64,000 bases of DNA from contig OY540809.1 of assembly GCA_961205875.1 (NCBI GenBank), forward strand, positions 28,098,267-28,162,266, written 5' to 3'. The position numbers were made by a program, and so were the translations under genes. The first letter of the stretch is position 1; each line of letters opens with the position of its first letter. Origin of the DNA: Sialis fuliginosa. Its lineage: Eukaryota > Arthropoda > Insecta > Megaloptera > Sialidae. The notes below the pieces were generated by a model that worked only from the letters and a program-made list of their open reading frames with translations, was not told the origin of the DNA and did no database searches. Positions 59,799 through 64,000 of this stretch are shown here, in pieces.

Positions 59799-59854
59799 AA
59801 AACTAATGATATCTACGGAGTATTAAATATACTTCATAGATATCATTAGTTTTG
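59799..59854. repeat. short hairpin
   Basis: CAAAACTAATGATATCTACG and its inverse around an AT-rich loop; arms of about 25 nt with one mismatch. Confidence 0.75.
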
Positions 59855-60087
59855 TTTTTACTCGAGAGAAAATGCTTTATAACACCGGACGACAGTGAGC
59901 TTATTTGTTGTTTAAAAATAAAACAGTACGTAGATATTTGCATTTTATGTTTTTGCATAAGGAAACACATTCTTCATAAAGCTTGTTATTGATATAAATT
60001 TGTTTGGAAGGTAGACCGAGGCGAATCGGATTACTGGACGAATGGGATAAAAAAAGTTTCTATTTTAGAACTTGCTTTCTTACCTTG

Positions 60088-60095
60088 TTCTCTCT

Positions 60096-60168
<73 letters not shown>
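60088..60168. repeat. (CT)n microsatellite
   Basis: About 80 bp of CT interrupted once by CCAT. The poly-Ser/Leu frame at 60,004 is this repeat translated and is rejected as a gene. Confidence 0.95.
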
Positions 60169-60220
60169 AGCATATTACGTAATATTAAAGGTTAGCCAAC
60201 GGAGGAATTTTCTCATCTAA

Positions 60221-60525
60221 TGCTCAGTATTATAAAGAATTTGTTCGAGTGCAAATGCAAATTAGCTTCTAGCTAACGCTATCTGCTGGTGTCAAATTAT
60301 TATGTAATTGCTCGATATTTTAAAGCAGTGCTAATAAATGTATAATAATGTAAATGCTATGCATTTTATGAGGTACACTTGGCAGCACTTAATTTAAGTT
60401 GTTGATCGTACTTATCATTCGCTACATCTGTGAGTGTTGTTGTTTATATTTAATATCTAGCAGATAGCGTTATCTGGAAGTTAATTTGCTTTTGCACTTA
60501 GGCAAATCCTTTATAACACCGGGCA
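60221..60525. mobile_element. complete MITE with TGCCCGGT/TTATAAAG ends (305 bp)
   Basis: Left TGCTCAGTATTATAAAGAAT and right inverse of TGCCCGGTGTTATAAAGGAT; terminal repeats extend about 68 bp (GCAAATTA.CTTC.AG.TAAC). TAA flanks both sides (60,218-60,220; 60,526-60,528), a 3-bp target duplication. No coding capacity; superfamily uncertain. Confidence 0.82.
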
Positions 60526-60977
60526 TAAGAATTTTAAATAAAACTCAAAGCTCCAATGACTTTTTCAATTTTTCCCAATATTTCAACATGAACATTAATA
60601 ATACACAACTACACAAAAAAAGTGCGAAACCAAAAAAGCGACCTATATAGCATTGTAATTTGTAGTATTGGTCGATCATAGTCAAAATCCAATTTTTTTT
60701 AATTTTCTGCTTTCTGTTTAGGCACGTATAACAAAAAAAATACTTAAATACATTTTTCAATATTTGTATTGTAGAATATTTATGCTAAGTTTCAAGTAAA
60801 TCCGACCAAAAAAAAACTTTACACACCTTAGGGATTGAATTTTGAAAAATCATTTATTTCAGATCATAATCACGTCAAGACACTTCGATAGGAATCCCAA
60901 CGAAGTCAATAGAATTTTTTTATTTACGAGATTTCGTGAACGTAACAAATGACACACACATATGTACGTACGTACGT

Positions 60978-60981
<4 letters not shown>

Positions 60982-61022
<41 letters not shown>
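60982..61022. repeat. (AC)n microsatellite at the 5' junction of the R1-like element
   Basis: About 20 AC dinucleotides preceded by (TACG)n. An AC run also follows the element at 62,247-62,257. Confidence 0.95.
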
Positions 61023-61025
<3 letters not shown>

Positions 61026-62009
61026 AATATTTAATGAAACCTACGATGAGATACAGCATTGGATGCGTTTAGCAGGTCTCGCACTGGCGGAACACAAAAC
61101 GGAGGCGGTATTCATCACAAGTCGAAAAAAGCTGGAAACGATTGAGCTTACAGTCGGCGAGCATATTATAATTTCTCAGCCATACATTAGGTATCTCGGA
61201 GTGATGTTGGATGCTAGACTGACCTTCAAGAAACATGTTGAACACGCCACGGAGAAGGCGGCCAGGGTGGCATCGATGCTAGCACGGCTAATGCCAAACA
61301 TCGGCGGACCGCGCCAGCTTAGGAGGAAGCTACTAGCTTCAGTGGTCACCTCTGTGCTTACGTATGCAATTTCCATATGGGGAGATGCGCTGAGGGTCGA
61401 TACATACCGCCGAAAGGCTGCAGCGGTCTATCGCCTCAGTGCATTACGTGTCTGTAGTGCATTTCGTACGGTGTCTGAAGAGGCTGCGTGTATCATAGCC
61501 GGAATGATACCTATACAGATACTGGGCGAGAAGAGAATGGTTCCTATACCAGCACAGAGGTGAACCGCTGGAACACCGGAAAGCGCATCTACGACAGCAG
61601 AGACTCAAAAGTCTATCACAATGGCAAACCGACTGGGATGCATCTGCGAAAGGGAGATGGACACATCGTCTTATCCCTCAGGTAGATAGTTGGATAAACC
61701 GCAAACGCGGAGATGTCAACTACTACCTGACGCAGATGCTCTCAGGGCATGGATGCTACAGAGCCTATCTCCACAAGATTAAATACGAGGAGTCCCCAGA
61801 CTGTCCGGCCGAGTGTGGTGTACCGGAAGATGTAGAACACGTATTCTGGAAACGGTACTAGGCGAGGCCCCAACACCTGAAGACCTGGTGCATCATATGC
61901 TCAGGTCGGATGAGGTCTGGGCTGCTGTCAGTGGATTCGCGTCCTCGGTACTCAAGGAGCTACGGAGGGAGGAGCGGAGGAGAAGGGAAGCAGCAACCCT
62001 GCCCCCTTG
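61023..62009 (+). pseudogene. R1-clade ORF2 C-terminal part, two frameshifts
   Basis: Frame one: IFNETYDEIQHWMRLAGLAL, then YIRYLGVMLDARLTFKKHVE, LTYAISIWGDAL and EEAACIIAGMIPIQIL, the thumb region after the RT active site. A shift near 61,527 moves to the next frame: REWFLYQHRGEPLEHRKAHL, then WQTDWDASAKGRWTHRLIPQ, GDVNYYLTQMLSGHGCYRAY and CPAECGVPEDVEHVFW, the conserved R1/LOA C-terminal zinc-knuckle region. A second shift with loss of about 15 residues near 61,860 leads to GEAPTPEDLVHHMLRSDEVW...ELRREERRRREA and a stop at 62,008. Catalytic residues and endonuclease are absent; inactive. Confidence 0.88.
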
Positions 62010-62246
62010 AAAAAGGCTAGCTGAAGCTAGTGCAAAAGTGGAAAAGCCACGGCTGTGACCGCCCCCGCGAAGTAATGCTTGACGGCAGTCCCGCGGGGGT
62101 ACTAAAAAAGGGTCATGGACGAAAAGAGGTGGGGGTTTAGTTGGTAAGGTCGTGGATCAGTCCAACACACGGGTAGCATTCGTGTTATGCTACCTATGGT
62201 GCTTAACGCATTCCCCCCCTCTTCGGAAAAAAAAACAAACAAAAAA
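61023..62246 (+). mobile_element. 5'-truncated R1-clade non-LTR retrotransposon in an (AC)n site
   Basis: Begins directly after (AC)n within the reverse transcriptase, downstream of the catalytic DD box. It continues through the C-terminal domain and a 3' UTR (GGTTTAGTTGGTAAGGTCGT, GGATCAGTCCAACAC), ends in an A-rich tract and is followed by (AC)n again. Visibly G+C-richer than its surroundings. The flanks fit an R1-clade lineage that targets AC microsatellites. Confidence 0.85.
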
Positions 62247-62259
62247 ACACACACACAGA

Positions 62260-62589
62260 CATCTTTATGTTGAAATTTTTGATTTTGATTTTCGGACCGA
62301 TTACAATAACTTCCAGTTCGGTAGGCAGAAAATTCCAAAATTTTGGATTTCGACTAGTCTAGACTAATACTACAATGCTATATAGGGGACTTTTTTGACT
62401 CCGAACTTTTTTTGTGTAACTATGTAATTTTGCGGAACACCGCTTAAGAGCCACTGTAATAAAGTAAAATATAAACAACAGTCCACGTTTAAAACAGACG
62501 ATTGGATTTACGAAGAGCAGTTAGATAAATCAACACTAAATAGAAATACATCACAAAATCACCACATTGCCGCAAAAATAATTAAATTT
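62260..62589. other. non-coding flank
   Basis: No repeat ends or exons recognised. Confidence 0.35.
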
Positions 62590-62674
62590 TCACCTACGTG
62601 ATCCCAATTTCCGCTGTAAATCACAGCTGTTGCCATAGCACGTATGAGTAATCTGACTCTGACCATGTATAATG
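62590..62674 (-). CDS. speculative first coding exon of the dpr-family gene (signal peptide?)
   Basis: The minus strand contains ATG followed by VRVRLLIRAMATAVIYSGN and WDHV, open to a GTAG|GTGAAA donor in phase 1. That phase would fit the exon at 31,922, joining as WDHV-E-QQRVEE. Arginines followed by a weakly hydrophobic stretch could be a signal peptide, and very long first introns are usual for these genes. The support is only phase and composition; a chance ORF is at least as likely. No promoter is recognised. Confidence 0.15.
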
Positions 62675-62916
62675 TTATTAATGTCTTTTATTCAATCTAC
62701 CTGTATATGTATCACTGTAGAAAGAACTCTGCAAGATGGATGTTCGGTACAGGTATGTACATTTAATACATTTTTAAAAGATAATTATTTATGATGTGCA
62801 CAGTACTGTAATGAAATTTATTTTTTATTGCGATCGAGGATATGGTAGTTTAAATTTTAAATGGACACACCAAAATTTATTGTTTTAATTCAACTATAGT
62901 TGATTTATATATTGTA

Positions 62917-63250
62917 CTAGCGGCTCGCTTGCGACTTTGCCCGTGTTGTATTCACTTTTATGAATATTTATATAATTTACTAGCGGACTCGGCAAACCTT
63001 GTTCTGCCCAAAAATAATTTTAAAAAAAATCAGATCATAAATATACATTTTCATAAATATTTTGACTCCAACCGGGTCAATTTTTTGTAAAAATATTTCT
63101 TTCCACGTAACCAACATATATTCTGAATATGACCCAAATCGAAGCATCAAGCGAACCTATGGTGTGAATATGGCTTCGATGCGTCTAGTGGTTTAGACGT
63201 GATGACGTTACATACATACATATACACCAACGTTTTTATATATTAATTTA
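62917..63250 (-). mobile_element. two Helitron-type 3' termini in tandem
   Basis: CTAGCGGCTCGCTTGCGACT (62,917) and CTAGCGGACTCGGCAAACCT (62,980) are minus-orientation termini. The second continues through GATGCGTCTAGTGGTTTAGA to a (CATA)n tract near 63,220. The 5' TC end is not defined. Confidence 0.55.
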
Positions 63251-64000
63251 TTAAAACTAGTACCATTTTTACTGTTAATTTAGTACCATTGTTACTCTTA
63301 ATAAGGTTGGACTTTTAAAAATCGTAATATACCTACATCATTTTTATAATAAAAGCTCTTATGGAATTAAATTTAAAAAAAAGTTTTCTGAGAGGTTGCT
63401 TACGTCATAAAAGGAAGACACTCATAAAATTATATATTTCTAAATCCAGGGGTTTGAGCATTGACAAGTCGGTGAGTGAATAAGGACGAACTCTTTGAAA
63501 TAATTTTTTAACTGTACTTTTTTTATGTGCACATGTATTTTATTTTAATAGAAGAATATTTTTTCTGAATCACCTTCCTCATTGAAAAAGTTTATAACAA
63601 TTAAAAAACGAAACATTAACTGAGTTATTTACTATTATCATATTAGGTACTGGCACCAGTCTTGGACAATACCCTAGTGTTGGACTCTTGTTTAATTAAA
63701 TGAGGCGTTTATTTTGAAAGTGGCCTAAGTCCACTTATGTTTAAACTGAGATATTTAAGGGGTTGCGTTTCAATAAAATTAAAAATATACGTTATACGAT
63801 ATCAATGTGTCACATATCAATGTGTCACATTGATTAAGTGTTTCTAAGAAAGTTAAATTTACAATTACTATTAAAATAACCCCAAATATTAAATGAATAA
63901 TATGTGTGTTTTTACCACAAATGGACTTAAGCCACATTCAAAATTAACAATTACATTTGTTACAAATTGAAAAGAACTCAAGTCCATTTGTTGTAACATA
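63251..64000. other. AT-rich non-coding right edge with dispersed repeat traces
   Basis: GTACTGGCACCAGTCTTGG at 63,646 matches 1,433. AAGTCCA..T motifs at 63,731, 63,926 and 63,981 suggest an inverted arrangement. TATCAATGTGTCACAT is duplicated at 63,800-63,832. No coding. Confidence 0.4.

Noticed and set aside
60004..60195. Ser/Leu-rich ORF
   Set aside because: Translation of a (CT)n microsatellite.
62719..62750. Possible 32-nt plus-strand exon (CACTGTAG | ... | GTATGTAC)
   Set aside because: Splice-like borders only; no reading frame with recognisable content and no neighbouring exons.

Overview
This window looks like AT-rich, transposon-dense nuclear DNA from an insect. There is no prokaryotic gene structure: long open frames are absent, coding sequence comes as short exons with GT-AG borders, and the only clear host gene belongs to the arthropod Dpr (defective proboscis extension response) immunoglobulin family. 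I cannot place the species more finely.

Host gene. Five minus-strand exons between 31,922 and 24,650 join in phase into a Dpr-type ectodomain with two Ig domains. One of the five is a 12-nt candidate micro-exon. A Dpr-type last exon, with the C-terminal tail and a hydrophobic end, lies at 5,540-5,649 but on the PLUS strand. Its phase and composition fit the Ig2 exon exactly. The window therefore shows either an inversion (real or from assembly) inside one dpr gene, or the tail of a second, convergent dpr paralogue. A decayed copy of the end of the Ig2 exon sits at about 21,975-22,080 (minus). A very tentative signal-peptide exon lies near 62,590-62,674 (minus).

Mobile DNA. The rest is mostly non-coding repeats, many of them foldback (inverted-repeat) elements. 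hAT-type elements with perfect 8-bp target duplications lie at 1,930-2,308, 46,600-50,994 and 51,895-54,179. TA-flanked Tc1/mariner-type elements lie at 10,568-11,403, 14,217-15,752 (with a transposase relic), 22,255-22,687, 26,667-27,218, 36,051-36,421, 46,947-50,799, 47,916-49,977 and 54,808-55,660. Helitron-type elements lie near 13.7-14.2, 32.1-32.5, 36.0-36.9, 41.7-42.7 and 63 kb. Non-LTR retrotransposon relics lie at 25.6-27.3, 45.8-46.2, 54.3-54.7 and 61.0-62.25 kb. A small P-like element with a THAP exon lies at 44,501-44,926.

Unusual structures. One locus (46.3-51.5 kb) is nested four deep. A foldback at 23.1-24.4 kb is packed with AGGTCA half-sites. A foldback at 16.4-18.3 kb carries a small Cys-rich ORF. 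Two adjacent foldbacks (38.6-41.3 and 41.45-43.7 kb) have arms built of tandem repeats. An R1-clade retrotransposon is flanked on both sides by (AC)n, as expected for a microsatellite-targeting lineage. The repeats account for why the gene is spread over tens of kilobases, and their inverted arms could also account for the strand conflict in the dpr exons.
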